Source of the DNA: CBDCYS01 sp965226185
Lineage (GTDB): Bacteria; Acidobacteriota; Terriglobia; Bryobacterales; UBA6623
Assembly (NCBI GenBank): GCA_965226185.1
Contig: CBDDCT010000006.1
Coordinates: forward strand, 1,736,001 to 1,800,000
Direction: 5' to 3'
DNA: 64,000 nucleotides
The translations under genes were made by a program, and so were the position numbers. Shown one piece after another: positions 28,850-36,380 of this stretch. Positions within the stretch are counted from its first letter, which is position 1. Each line of letters begins with the position of its first letter. Below the pieces are notes generated by a model, which did no database searches, was not told the origin of the DNA, and saw only the letters and a program-made list of their open reading frames with translations.

Positions 28850-28948
28850 GGACGAGCAGCAACCAAAAGGGGAAGCTGTGGACGCTGGCGGATGAGGCGC
28901 GGTGTAGCGGCTAACCGCTCCCTCACGGTCGCGGCTCCGATTCGGATG
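28850..28948. repeat. REP-like interspersed repeat
   Basis: About 100 bp, largely identical to 48559-48657 and degenerate at 56759-56876. Contains the small hairpin AGCGG-CTAA-CCGCT and ends in CGGTCGCGGCTC. It forms a false N-terminal extension of the tyrS frame. Confidence 0.8.
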
Positions 28949-28972
28949 GCTCCCCTTAATCCCAATTTATCC

Positions 28973-30196
28973 ATGGACCTGACGCTCGACGAACAAATCC
29001 AATACCTGTTGAAGGGGATGGCCGAGATCATCCGCGAGGAAGATCTGCGGCAACGCTTATCCGACGCCGCCAAGCAAGGCCGTCCCCTGCGGGTCAAAGT
29101 CGGCTTCGACCCCACCGCGCCGGACCTGCACCTCGGCCACACCGTGATCCTGCGGAAGATGAAACATTTCCAGGACCTCGGGCACACCGTGATCTTTCTC
29201 ATCGGAGACGCCACCGGCCTGATTGGCGACCCCACCGGCCGCAACCTCACCCGGCCGCCCATGACCCGGGAGCAGATCGAAGCCAATGCGGAAACCTATA
29301 AGCAACAGGTCTTCAAGGTGCTCGATCCCGGCAAGACGGAGATCGTCTTCAACAGCCAATGGCTCATGAAGCTGGGATACGAGGACATGATTCGGCTGTG
29401 CTCCCGCTACACCGTGGCTCGTATCCTCGAGCGAGATGACTTCAGCCGGCGTTACAAAGGCGGCCAACCGATTTCGATTCACGAGTTGCTCTATCCCCTG
29501 GTCCAAGGTTACGACTCGGTTGCCCTAAAGGCCGACGTCGAGATGGGCGGGACGGACCAAAAATTCAATCTGCTCGTGGGGCGCGAACTCCAGAAGGACT
29601 TCGGGCAGCCTTCGCAGATCGTAGCCATGACGCCCCTGCTCGAGGGTATCGACGGCGTCCAAAAAATGTCGAAGTCGCTCGACAACTACATCGGCATCAC
29701 CGAGCCGCCCGAAGTGATGTTCCGCAAGGTCATGCAGATCAGTGACGAGCTGATGTACCGCTACTACGAACTGCTGACCGACATGACCGCGGCCGAAATC
29801 AACGCCCTGCGAGACAAGATCAACAACGGCAAATATCATCCCATGCAAGCGAAAGCGGACCTCGCGGCCAGAATCGTGACCGACTTTCATTCGGCCGGCG
29901 AGGCCCGCAAAGCGCGAGAGGTCTTTCGCCGCGTGGTGCAGCAGGGGCAAATCCCAGAGAATATCCAGACCTTTCCGCTCCCCGAGGCCATGCGGGGAGA
30001 GACGACGATTCGCATCGACAAGCTGCTGCGAGAGATCGGCTTGTCCTCATCCGGAGGCGAAGCCAACCGCAAACTCCGAGAAGGCGCCGTATCGATTAAC
30101 GGCGAAAAGCACCGCGAGATGGGCTATGAGCTGGACCCGTCGTTGAGCGAGCTGACGATCCAGTTGGGCAAAAAGTGGGCCAAAGTCAAACTGTGA
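28973..30196 (+). CDS. tyrS: Tyrosyl-tRNA synthetase
   Basis: 407 residues from ATG 28973 (MDLTLDEQIQYLLKGMAEII), the usual N-terminus; longer starts at 28892 or 28946 run into repeat sequence. Class I synthetase charging tRNA-Tyr. LHLGHTVIL is the HIGH motif, VQKMSKSLDN the KMSKS loop, and the C-terminal ~65 residues are an S4 RNA-binding domain (IRIDKLLREIGLSSSGGEANRKL is its core). Length and motifs fit the TyrZ-like group. Follows purMN but is separated by the repeat. Confidence 0.95.
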   Translation: MDLTLDEQIQYLLKGMAEIIREEDLRQRLSDAAKQGRPLRVKVGFDPTAPDLHLGHTVILRKMKHFQDLGHTVIFLIGDATGLIGDPTGRNLTRPPMTREQIEANAETYKQQVFKVLDPGKTEIVFNSQWLMKLGYEDMIRLCSRYTVARILERDDFSRRYKGGQPISIHELLYPLVQGYDSVALKADVEMGGTDQKFNLLVGRELQKDFGQPSQIVAMTPLLEGIDGVQKMSKSLDNYIGITEPPEVMFRKVMQISDELMYRYYELLTDMTAAEINALRDKINNGKYHPMQAKADLAARIVTDFHSAGEARKAREVFRRVVQQGQIPENIQTFPLPEAMRGETTIRIDKLLREIGLSSSGGEANRKLREGAVSINGEKHREMGYELDPSLSELTIQLGKKWAKVKL

Positions 30197-30406
30197 CTTG
30201 GCACCGCCGATTGCCTTGTGAGAATTGATCCTCGCGAGAGCGGCGCCCGGAGCCGGCCCTGCCGGCCAGGAGGCCCGCGCCACTTCAGAGGCCGGCAGCA
30301 CCTCGAAGGCCACCTCAAGGGCCAGCACCACCTTGGAGGCTGGCATGAACCACCTAACCGCCTCCCGCCAAGAGCTGGACAGCGCTGTTCAGCCGCGTTG
30401 CTCACC
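30197..30406. other. Intergenic region between convergent genes
   Basis: A hairpin GCCGGC-CCT-GCCGGC (about 30251-30265) and imperfect repeats of GGCCA/CACCT words (30270-30350). It may act as a two-way terminator, but there is no U-tract. No gene. Confidence 0.45.
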
Positions 30407-31393
30407 TTACAGCGGAACCGCGTTTTCCGCCACATACTGATCTTCGTAGGAGCGCGGAGGCGCTACGTAGTGGAAGTACTCGCCGTACTCCAGGCCGTGA
30501 CTTTGGCCTCGCTCGCGGTCGCGGCGCAGCGCGATTTGCTTGGCGTACTCCTGATTGGCGGACTCGTCGTTGTCTCCCAGAAGCGGCAGTCTCTTGCCGT
30601 TCGCGGCCAGCTCTTTCTTCAGCCGCGCGCCGTTTTCTCCCGCCGGGCCTTGCGTGACGTTGGCAACGTTGACCCAGGCCTTCTTGTCCATGTAGCTGCT
30701 GATGTCAACAACGCGGTTGACCAGTTGCGGACCGCGTGAAAAATAGTAGCGATCTTGAATCGCGTGGGGCTCGAGTCCGGCCTTGAAGTGTTCCGGGTAG
30801 TCCCACTTCGATCCCGACATCCAGGCCGCTGCCTCAACGGCTTTGGCCGCGACGTAGTGGTCGGGGTTGCGTTCGTAGAGTCCGGACGGGTCGTAGACAA
30901 TAATTGTGTCGATCTTATAGAGCCGGAACAAGAAGATGAGCCGGGCGCGTATTTCAAGCATTTGCGCGCCGTCCATCAGATGGTTGCGGTAGTTGAGAAA
31001 CACAACGTCGTTGAGCCCCATGCGGCGGGCGACTTCGCGCGTGTCGCGCTCGTTGTTGAGGATCACCTCCCCAAAACTGGCTCCGCGGCCAGCCATCTCA
31101 TCGTTGGACATGTTGATGAGAATGCCCTCGTAGCCCTCGTCGATGAGCTTGAGCACGGCGCCGCCGGCGTAGATGGGGATGTCATCGGTATGTGGCTGAA
31201 TGGCCGCCAGCATCTTGCCCTGGTGTGGCTTGCCGGACTGCTTACGCTCGACAAAGATTTCCTTTACATGCCAGTCGGTGGAACTGCCTCCGCCGGGTTC
31301 GGAAAATTGCCGCGCGGACTGCTGGGCCTGGGTGGCGGCTCCCATCAGGGCGCCTCCGGCTAGCGCGCTCCCTACGAAATTTCTTCGATCCAT
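30407..31393 (-). CDS. Exported PIG-L family deacetylase
   Basis: 328 residues with a Tat-like leader (MDRRNFVGSALAGGALMGAA). IQPHTDDIPIYAGG is the PHxDD zinc motif of PIG-L/LmbE N-deacetylases, and ERNPDHYVAAKAVEAA supplies the HPDH-type His. NMSNDEMAGRG and ERDTREVARRMG are also family blocks. It removes N-acetyl (or similar) groups from a sugar; the substrate is unknown. It diverges from the SelA-like gene across a REP/MITE-like element. Confidence 0.87.
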   Translation of the reverse strand: MDRRNFVGSALAGGALMGAATQAQQSARQFSEPGGGSSTDWHVKEIFVERKQSGKPHQGKMLAAIQPHTDDIPIYAGGAVLKLIDEGYEGILINMSNDEMAGRGASFGEVILNNERDTREVARRMGLNDVVFLNYRNHLMDGAQMLEIRARLIFLFRLYKIDTIIVYDPSGLYERNPDHYVAAKAVEAAAWMSGSKWDYPEHFKAGLEPHAIQDRYYFSRGPQLVNRVVDISSYMDKKAWVNVANVTQGPAGENGARLKKELAANGKRLPLLGDNDESANQEYAKQIALRRDRERGQSHGLEYGEYFHYVAPPRSYEDQYVAENAVPL

Positions 31394-31443
31394 AAAGACT
31401 TCCTCCTTGTTGAAAATTGCTGACTCGCTCAGCGACTATACTA

Positions 31444-31628
31444 CTAGCCCGCTTTTCTCACCAACTGACGGCCGAAGCACGCGATAGGCCCGCCATTACT
31501 TCGTTGCGCTTGCTCGCCGTGCTCACCGTACTGTCAGGTACGCCTCCGCTCGTCAAGCGGCGCGCGCCTCGTACTGACGGGCCTCTCAGCGCACTTCGCC
31601 TCGCCACTTGGTGAGAAAAGCGGGCTAG
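31444..31628. mobile_element. MITE-like/REP element with perfect 21-bp terminal inverted repeats
   Basis: 185 bp. The left end 31444-31464 (CTAGCCCGCTTTTCTCACCA + A) is an exact reverse complement of 31608-31628. The interior also pairs partly (GGCCCGCC / GACGGGCC). Half-units occur at 11258-11335, 40588-40625, 44070-44095 and 45581-45640, so it is a family. No ORF inside. No transposase of matching type is in the window; a RAYT (REP-associated tyrosine transposase) elsewhere would be the likely mover. Confidence 0.75.
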
Positions 31629-31666
31629 CGCCGCGCAAGCGTCGCCGCGCGAAGACGGAGGTCGTC

Positions 31667-33301
31667 ATGAAGAAGAGTGGAGTCATCGACTGGCTGAATC
31701 AACTGCAAAACGGCGTCACGCGCCGGGGGTTGTTCTACCAAGGAGGGCTGGCTGCTCTGTTGAGTTCCCTCAGCGGGTCCCGCGCGCCCGCAAAGGCCGC
31801 ACTCAAGATTGGCCCCGGACTGTACGAATCGATCGGCGTGAAGCCGGTGATCAACTGCAAGGGAACGTTCACCATTATCAGCGGCTCGCTGAGCCTGCCG
31901 GAAGTCAAGCAGGCGATGTTCGAAGCTTCCAAGCACTATGTCCACATTGATGAATTGATGGATGCGGCCGGGAAGCGCATTGCCGAGATCACGGGCGCGG
32001 AGTCGGCGATCGTCACCTGCGGCTGCGCCGCGGCGCTGACTCACGCCACGGCGGGGTGCATTGCCGGGGGCGATCCGGAAAAGATCCAGCGGCTGCCGGA
32101 CCTGAGCGGCCTCAAGAACGAAATCGTCGCGCCTGACTACTCGCGCAATGTCTACGACCACGCCGTTCGGATGGTGGGAGTCAAGATGGTGACCGTATCG
32201 GGCCTCGAAGAACTAAGACGGTCTATCACCGCGCGCACGGCGATGGTCATGGTGCTCGGTACCCCCAAAGATCGCGGGCCATTCGGGCTGGAGCCCATCT
32301 CCAAGATTGCACGCGAGCGGGGAGTTCCGGTGCTGGTCGACGCGGCCGCCGAAAACCTGACGATTCCCAACGTCCACTTGCAACGGGGGGCGGACCTGGT
32401 CGCCTACAGCGGCGGCAAAGCGCTTCGCGGGCCGCAGAGCGCCGGCCTGCTGATCGGGCGCAAAGACCTCATCCGCGCGGCCTGGACGAACTCTTCTCCG
32501 CATCACGCTCTCGGCCGCCCGATGAAAATAGGCAAAGAGGACATCATGGGCATGCTGGCCGCGGTCGAAATGTGGCTCAAGCGCGATCACGAAGCCGAGT
32601 GGCGCGCTTGGGAAAGCTGGCTGGACGAGATCGACCGCGGCGTCAAACGCGTGGCCGGCGTCTCCACGCAAGTGCTGCAGCCGAGGGGCTTATCAAACAA
32701 TTCGCCACGTCTTGAAGTCCGCTGGGACAGCGCCAAGTTGGGGGTATACGGCGAGGAGGTGGAAAAGCAGCTTTGGGAAGCAGATCCCAGGATCGTGCTA
32801 GCCGGAGGCAAGGGCAACCGCCGCGAGGGCGGTGAGAGCACGGTGACCGTCATGCCATGGCAGATGCAGCCAGGCGACGCCACGGTTGTCGCGGAGGCCC
32901 TTCACGGAAAACTGTCGACTCCAACAAAACCCCAAGATGTCACGCCGGCCGGCCCAGGAGCGAAGATCGGCGGACAGTGGGATGTCGAAATCGACTACAC
33001 GCTCTCGCCGGCTCGCCACACGCTGTTTATCGAGCAGGAGGGCGACGAGTTAGTGGGTTCTCATCGGGGCGACCGCACCGGCGGCGACCTGAAAGGCTGG
33101 GTCAGCGGCGAGCAGGTTCATTTTTCGAGCATGCATCGCTGGGAGGGAGCCACCTTCCGCTTCACATTCGACGGCAAGGCGCGAGGCGATTCGATGGAAG
33201 GCGAGGTCGATTTGGGTGAGTACTTCAGCGCCAAGTGGTCCGCCCGGCGCCACCAGTACGGCGAGCCAGCCCGTCCATCCAGGCCGCGGAAAAACGTCTG
33301 A
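31667..33301 (+). CDS. SelA-like PLP enzyme fused to a lipocalin-like domain, exported
   Basis: 544 residues. After a Tat-like leader (GVTRRGLFYQGGLAALLSSL) residues ~55-425 are a SelA/aspartate-aminotransferase-fold PLP enzyme: GVKPVINCKGTFTIISGS, GAESAIVTCGCAAALTHA, DAAAENLTIP (Asp for the PLP ring) and YSGGKALRGPQSAG with the Schiff-base Lys. Residues ~440-540 are a separate beta-rich domain (GGQWDVEIDYTLSPARHTLF then EGDELVGSHRGD), often found at the end of acidobacterial periplasmic enzymes. True SelA is cytoplasmic and unfused, so despite the selenoprotein candidate nearby this is more like the DgaE/D-glucosaminate-ammonia-lyase-like group. Reaction unknown. Confidence 0.78.
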   Translation: MKKSGVIDWLNQLQNGVTRRGLFYQGGLAALLSSLSGSRAPAKAALKIGPGLYESIGVKPVINCKGTFTIISGSLSLPEVKQAMFEASKHYVHIDELMDAAGKRIAEITGAESAIVTCGCAAALTHATAGCIAGGDPEKIQRLPDLSGLKNEIVAPDYSRNVYDHAVRMVGVKMVTVSGLEELRRSITARTAMVMVLGTPKDRGPFGLEPISKIARERGVPVLVDAAAENLTIPNVHLQRGADLVAYSGGKALRGPQSAGLLIGRKDLIRAAWTNSSPHHALGRPMKIGKEDIMGMLAAVEMWLKRDHEAEWRAWESWLDEIDRGVKRVAGVSTQVLQPRGLSNNSPRLEVRWDSAKLGVYGEEVEKQLWEADPRIVLAGGKGNRREGGESTVTVMPWQMQPGDATVVAEALHGKLSTPTKPQDVTPAGPGAKIGGQWDVEIDYTLSPARHTLFIEQEGDELVGSHRGDRTGGDLKGWVSGEQVHFSSMHRWEGATFRFTFDGKARGDSMEGEVDLGEYFSAKWSARRHQYGEPARPSRPRKNV

Positions 33302-33434
33302 AAGAGCACGTGTACAAGGGAAGCTTCGCACAGGCAAGTCCGCCGGGCGCCCTCTTGGCAGGGGTGTTCCCGCGGGGAACCGTATCCCGGCGGGTGGCGG
33401 GTAACCGCATGCTATTCTGTTCTACTTGCCTGCC
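33302..33434. other. Short intergenic region
   Basis: Contains TTCCCGCGGGGAA (about 33369-33381), a near-palindrome. No gene or clear promoter. Confidence 0.4.
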
Positions 33435-34517
33435 ATGAACGCTCGTATTCATTCCGGCCTGCGCTGGCTCACTCGCTCCGGCATTCAAGATGAATCCGGC
33501 GGCTTGGCACGTTCCTATCGCGCCCCAGAGGATAAGTACGAAGGTATCTCGACCGCCGCGACTGGCTTTTTCATAAGCGGCCTTCTGCGGTGTGCCGAAT
33601 ACTCTCCGGAAAGCCCGCCAAAGCAGGCGGTGGCCGCCGGCCGCATGCTGATCGAAAAAGCGTACGACATGGAGGCGGAGCTGTTCCTTTCCGACTTGGA
33701 TTCCGCGAAAAACAATCCGCGGAAATGGGCTTATTTCTTTGACTGTTTGATTGCGATTCGAGGTCTGATCGATTTGTGGAAGGTGACGAAGAATGCGGCC
33801 TATGTCGAATACGCGGAAAGATGCGGCATCGGAATTAAGAGCAACCTGTCGCGAATGGACGGATCGTTCTTTCCGGTTCATGACATTGCCCGTGACATGC
33901 CGTATGAGGCGGACGAACCTTGGTCTTTACAGGCGGCGGTTTACCATCTCAAGGCCATGCCGATCTTTCTCGAGCTGACCGAGGCCACGGGACTATACGA
34001 ATTCAAAGCAATGGGAGAAGACCTTCTCAAATGGGCTTTGAAGCGTCACGAAAGTTTTCTGGAGCCCGACTCGGACAGCGAAAGGCTGATGAGCCGCCTT
34101 CACGGGTACTGTTACTTTCTCGAGGGCCTGCTACCGGAGGCTGGGATGGATCCAGAAAGTAGCCGCGCATTGCAGTACGGAATCCTCGAGATCGAGAACA
34201 TCTCACAGGAAATCGGTCACGAGTACTACCGCTGTGACGTCATTGCGCAACTGCTGCGGCTGCGGCTTTACGCCGACCGCCTGGGGATTATGGAGCTGGA
34301 CTTCCAGCAAGCGGAAAATGAAGCGGCCGCGATCGGAGAATTGCAGGTCCAATCAGAGGATCCAAAGATCGATGGCGGTTTCGCTTTTGCTCTTCAAGGT
34401 TCCGTACCGGTGCGGCATTACAATCCGGCGACAGCGGTCCTGGCGATTCAGGCGCTTCAAATGTGGGAGCTGGCGGCCGGTGGGGCCTTCCGCGAGGGCT
34501 GGGAAGTTCTTATCTAA
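33435..34517 (+). CDS. Hypothetical alpha/alpha-barrel-like protein
   Basis: 360 residues from ATG 33435. No signal peptide. Repeated helical hairpins with aromatic/glycine turns (GISTAATGFFISGLLRCAEY, WAYFFDCLIAIRGLIDLW, PWSLQAAVYHLKAMPIFLEL, SRLHGYCYFLEGLLPE) resemble six-hairpin glycosidase or unsaturated glucuronyl hydrolase folds. No catalytic residues can be named with confidence. It may be a cytoplasmic polysaccharide or lipid-linked sugar enzyme. Alone on its strand, convergent with queF. A TATCTCTTATCTC microsatellite starts right after the stop (34518-34545). Confidence 0.65.
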   Translation: MNARIHSGLRWLTRSGIQDESGGLARSYRAPEDKYEGISTAATGFFISGLLRCAEYSPESPPKQAVAAGRMLIEKAYDMEAELFLSDLDSAKNNPRKWAYFFDCLIAIRGLIDLWKVTKNAAYVEYAERCGIGIKSNLSRMDGSFFPVHDIARDMPYEADEPWSLQAAVYHLKAMPIFLELTEATGLYEFKAMGEDLLKWALKRHESFLEPDSDSERLMSRLHGYCYFLEGLLPEAGMDPESSRALQYGILEIENISQEIGHEYYRCDVIAQLLRLRLYADRLGIMELDFQQAENEAAAIGELQVQSEDPKIDGGFAFALQGSVPVRHYNPATAVLAIQALQMWELAAGGAFREGWEVLI

Positions 34518-34568
34518 TATCTCTTATCTCTTATCTCTAATATCGGGGGCTCGACCGCGATGTAGCCG

Positions 34569-34961
34569 CTACTCACGCTCCGTGCGGCTGTATTGAGCTG
34601 TCACGGTTGAGCGCAGACCTCCGCGGGGCGTGAACTCTCCGGTCAAGCTTGCGGTCACCGGACTGATGGTTCGCACCACGTCGGCCAGCATGCGGTTCAC
34701 GACGTTTTCGTAGAATATCCCCAAGTCGCGATACGCCAGCACGTACAACTTGAACGACTTCAGCTCGATGCAAAGCTTGCCGGGTACATATTCCAAGGTC
34801 AGTTTGCCGAAGTCGGGAAGCCCGGTCTTGGGGCATAGAGAAGTAAACTCGGGAATCTCGATCTTGATCTGGTAGCCCTGGTACTGGTTGGGCCACGTTT
34901 CCAGCTCGGGAAGCTGGGTGTCGAGTCCCGCCTTGGCATGTTCTTCGGTGTACTCAGCCAC
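34569..34961 (-). CDS. queF: NADPH-dependent 7-cyano-7-deazaguanine reductase
   Basis: 130 residues, the short type I form. It reduces preQ0 nitrile to preQ1 amine in queuosine synthesis. FTSLCPKTGLPDFG holds the catalytic Cys that forms the thioimide and the Asp after it; ELKSFKLYVLAYRD is the QueF motif for NADPH. It starts 17 bp after the upstream phosphodiesterase gene, so it may be co-transcribed, though the pathways are unrelated. No preQ1 riboswitch space exists upstream. Confidence 0.95.
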   Translation of the reverse strand: MAEYTEEHAKAGLDTQLPELETWPNQYQGYQIKIEIPEFTSLCPKTGLPDFGKLTLEYVPGKLCIELKSFKLYVLAYRDLGIFYENVVNRMLADVVRTISPVTASLTGEFTPRGGLRSTVTAQYSRTERE

Positions 34962-34978
34962 GATAGATCACTCCAGTC

Positions 34979-36265
34979 TTACCGTGAGCGAACCGTGTCC
35001 CAAAGCGATTGCCCTTCGACTTCCGGAAGCTGCATGCCGAGGATGTCCGCCAGGGTCGGCGCGATGTCGAGCATCGATATCTCGGGTATGACCTTGGGCT
35101 GGATGCCGGGGCCCCAAAGAACAAACGACGCCCGATAACCCGGCCTGGTGGGCCACAGCCCATGATGGCCCCGTTGGTCGCCCAGTCCCACGGGGCCGGC
35201 CCCGCTCTCGTCCTTAGCCGTGATTCCCTCGTCCTTAGCCGTGATTCCCTCGTCTTTAGCCGTGACTCCAATGACGGGCTCGAACGCTGCTCGCCAATGA
35301 GCCAGGCTTGGAGCCATGGCGCGGACCTCCCCCATCGGCACTTCGCGTGCGATTCCGGTCTTTGGTTTTCCGGCCAGGGAGCGAAAATACTTGGCCGCCC
35401 CCGGGTCAGTCACGCCGAAGAGGCCCTCTCGCAAGAACACGTCCGCCTGAATCCCTTCCTCGGCGAGCAACACCTTGGGCCGCAGGACAAGCTCCTGGGT
35501 TTCGAAACCGTGGTCGGAGACAATCACAACGAAGGTTCGCTCCGGTAAGACTTCGAGGATGCCGCCGATCAGCTCGTCCTGGTGCTCCAGCGTCGCTTTC
35601 GAGTTGGCGGAGAAAGCGCCTGTTGCATGTTGCGCTGAATCCAAGTCGCCCAAGTGCAGCAGGAACAGAGTCGGCTTCTCGGCTTCCAGTATGTATCGAG
35701 TGGCTAACGCTTTCTGGTGGTCGTCGAAGTGGGCTTTGCCAAACGCCGGGTAGGCCTCGCGAATTCTGTCGATGAGTCCCGATGTGCTGTGTGAGGCGAC
35801 CGGAGCCAGCAGTTTCGGGTAGTAGTCAGGATCCTCCCAGAATTCCGGCAGATTGAAGTCGATGTCAGCGCCTACGGTTACCGGCCACCAAACGGCGGCT
35901 GACCGCTGCCCGTTGGCGTGCGTCAGATGCCATAAAGTCGGTGTCTTTAAATAGCTGACGTACCACCAGCGGTGTCCCGGCTTGTCCGGCTGGTTATTGG
36001 AAATGATCCCATGCCTGGGGGCGCTGACGCCGCTGATCATGGTGGTGTGAGAGGGCCAAGTCACTGTCGGGACGATGCCGACGACTCCATCGGCGCGAAC
36101 GCCTTCTTCCATCAGCCGCCGGAGGGTGGGGATTTTGACTCCCAATTCGTCGGCGTCGCGCAACCAGCGGTGGTCGAGCCCGTCGATCGAGATCACGAGC
36201 AGGCGGTTCTGCTGCGCCGGCAGCAATCCAACAAGGAACAGCAACACCGCTAATAGCTTTTTCAC
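34979..36265 (-). CDS. Exported alkaline-phosphatase-superfamily phosphodiesterase/pyrophosphatase
   Basis: 428 residues with a signal peptide (MKKLLAVLLFLVGLLPA). LLVISIDGLDHRWL has the first metal Asp, IVPTVTWPSHTTMISG the nucleophilic Thr and neighbours, and FVVIVSDHGFETQ the DHG metal site: the nucleotide pyrophosphatase/phosphodiesterase group. Residues ~332-352 contain GITAKDE repeated nearly three times, from a 21-bp tandem repeat, just before GHHGLWPTRPGYRASFVLWG. The substrate is an extracellular phosphodiester of unknown type. Upstream of queF. Confidence 0.85.
   Translation of the reverse strand: MKKLLAVLLFLVGLLPAQQNRLLVISIDGLDHRWLRDADELGVKIPTLRRLMEEGVRADGVVGIVPTVTWPSHTTMISGVSAPRHGIISNNQPDKPGHRWWYVSYLKTPTLWHLTHANGQRSAAVWWPVTVGADIDFNLPEFWEDPDYYPKLLAPVASHSTSGLIDRIREAYPAFGKAHFDDHQKALATRYILEAEKPTLFLLHLGDLDSAQHATGAFSANSKATLEHQDELIGGILEVLPERTFVVIVSDHGFETQELVLRPKVLLAEEGIQADVFLREGLFGVTDPGAAKYFRSLAGKPKTGIAREVPMGEVRAMAPSLAHWRAAFEPVIGVTAKDEGITAKDEGITAKDESGAGPVGLGDQRGHHGLWPTRPGYRASFVLWGPGIQPKVIPEISMLDIAPTLADILGMQLPEVEGQSLWDTVRSR
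35208..35270. repeat. 21-bp in-frame tandem repeat, three units
   Basis: Units 35208-35228, 35229-35249 (identical) and 35250-35270 (a few changes). Adds 7-residue repeats to the phosphodiesterase; copy number may vary between strains. Confidence 0.9.
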
Positions 36266-36380
36266 GGTGACAGCCTCAATCGTGCGGCCAAGCGTCTACT
36301 GTAGCGGGGATTTGCGTCGGCACGGATGTTGGTCCTGGACCAAGCTACACGATAAGTTGCAGTCTGGTTGGCGCACTGCA

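Noticed and set aside
30047..30346. Ala/Val-rich ORF downstream of tyrS
   Set aside because: Overlaps tyrS antisense and reflects low-complexity repeats.
31667..33301. Genuine selA (selenocysteine synthase) for the selenoprotein
   Set aside because: Export leader and C-terminal beta domain do not fit SelA; the protein is only SelA-like in fold.
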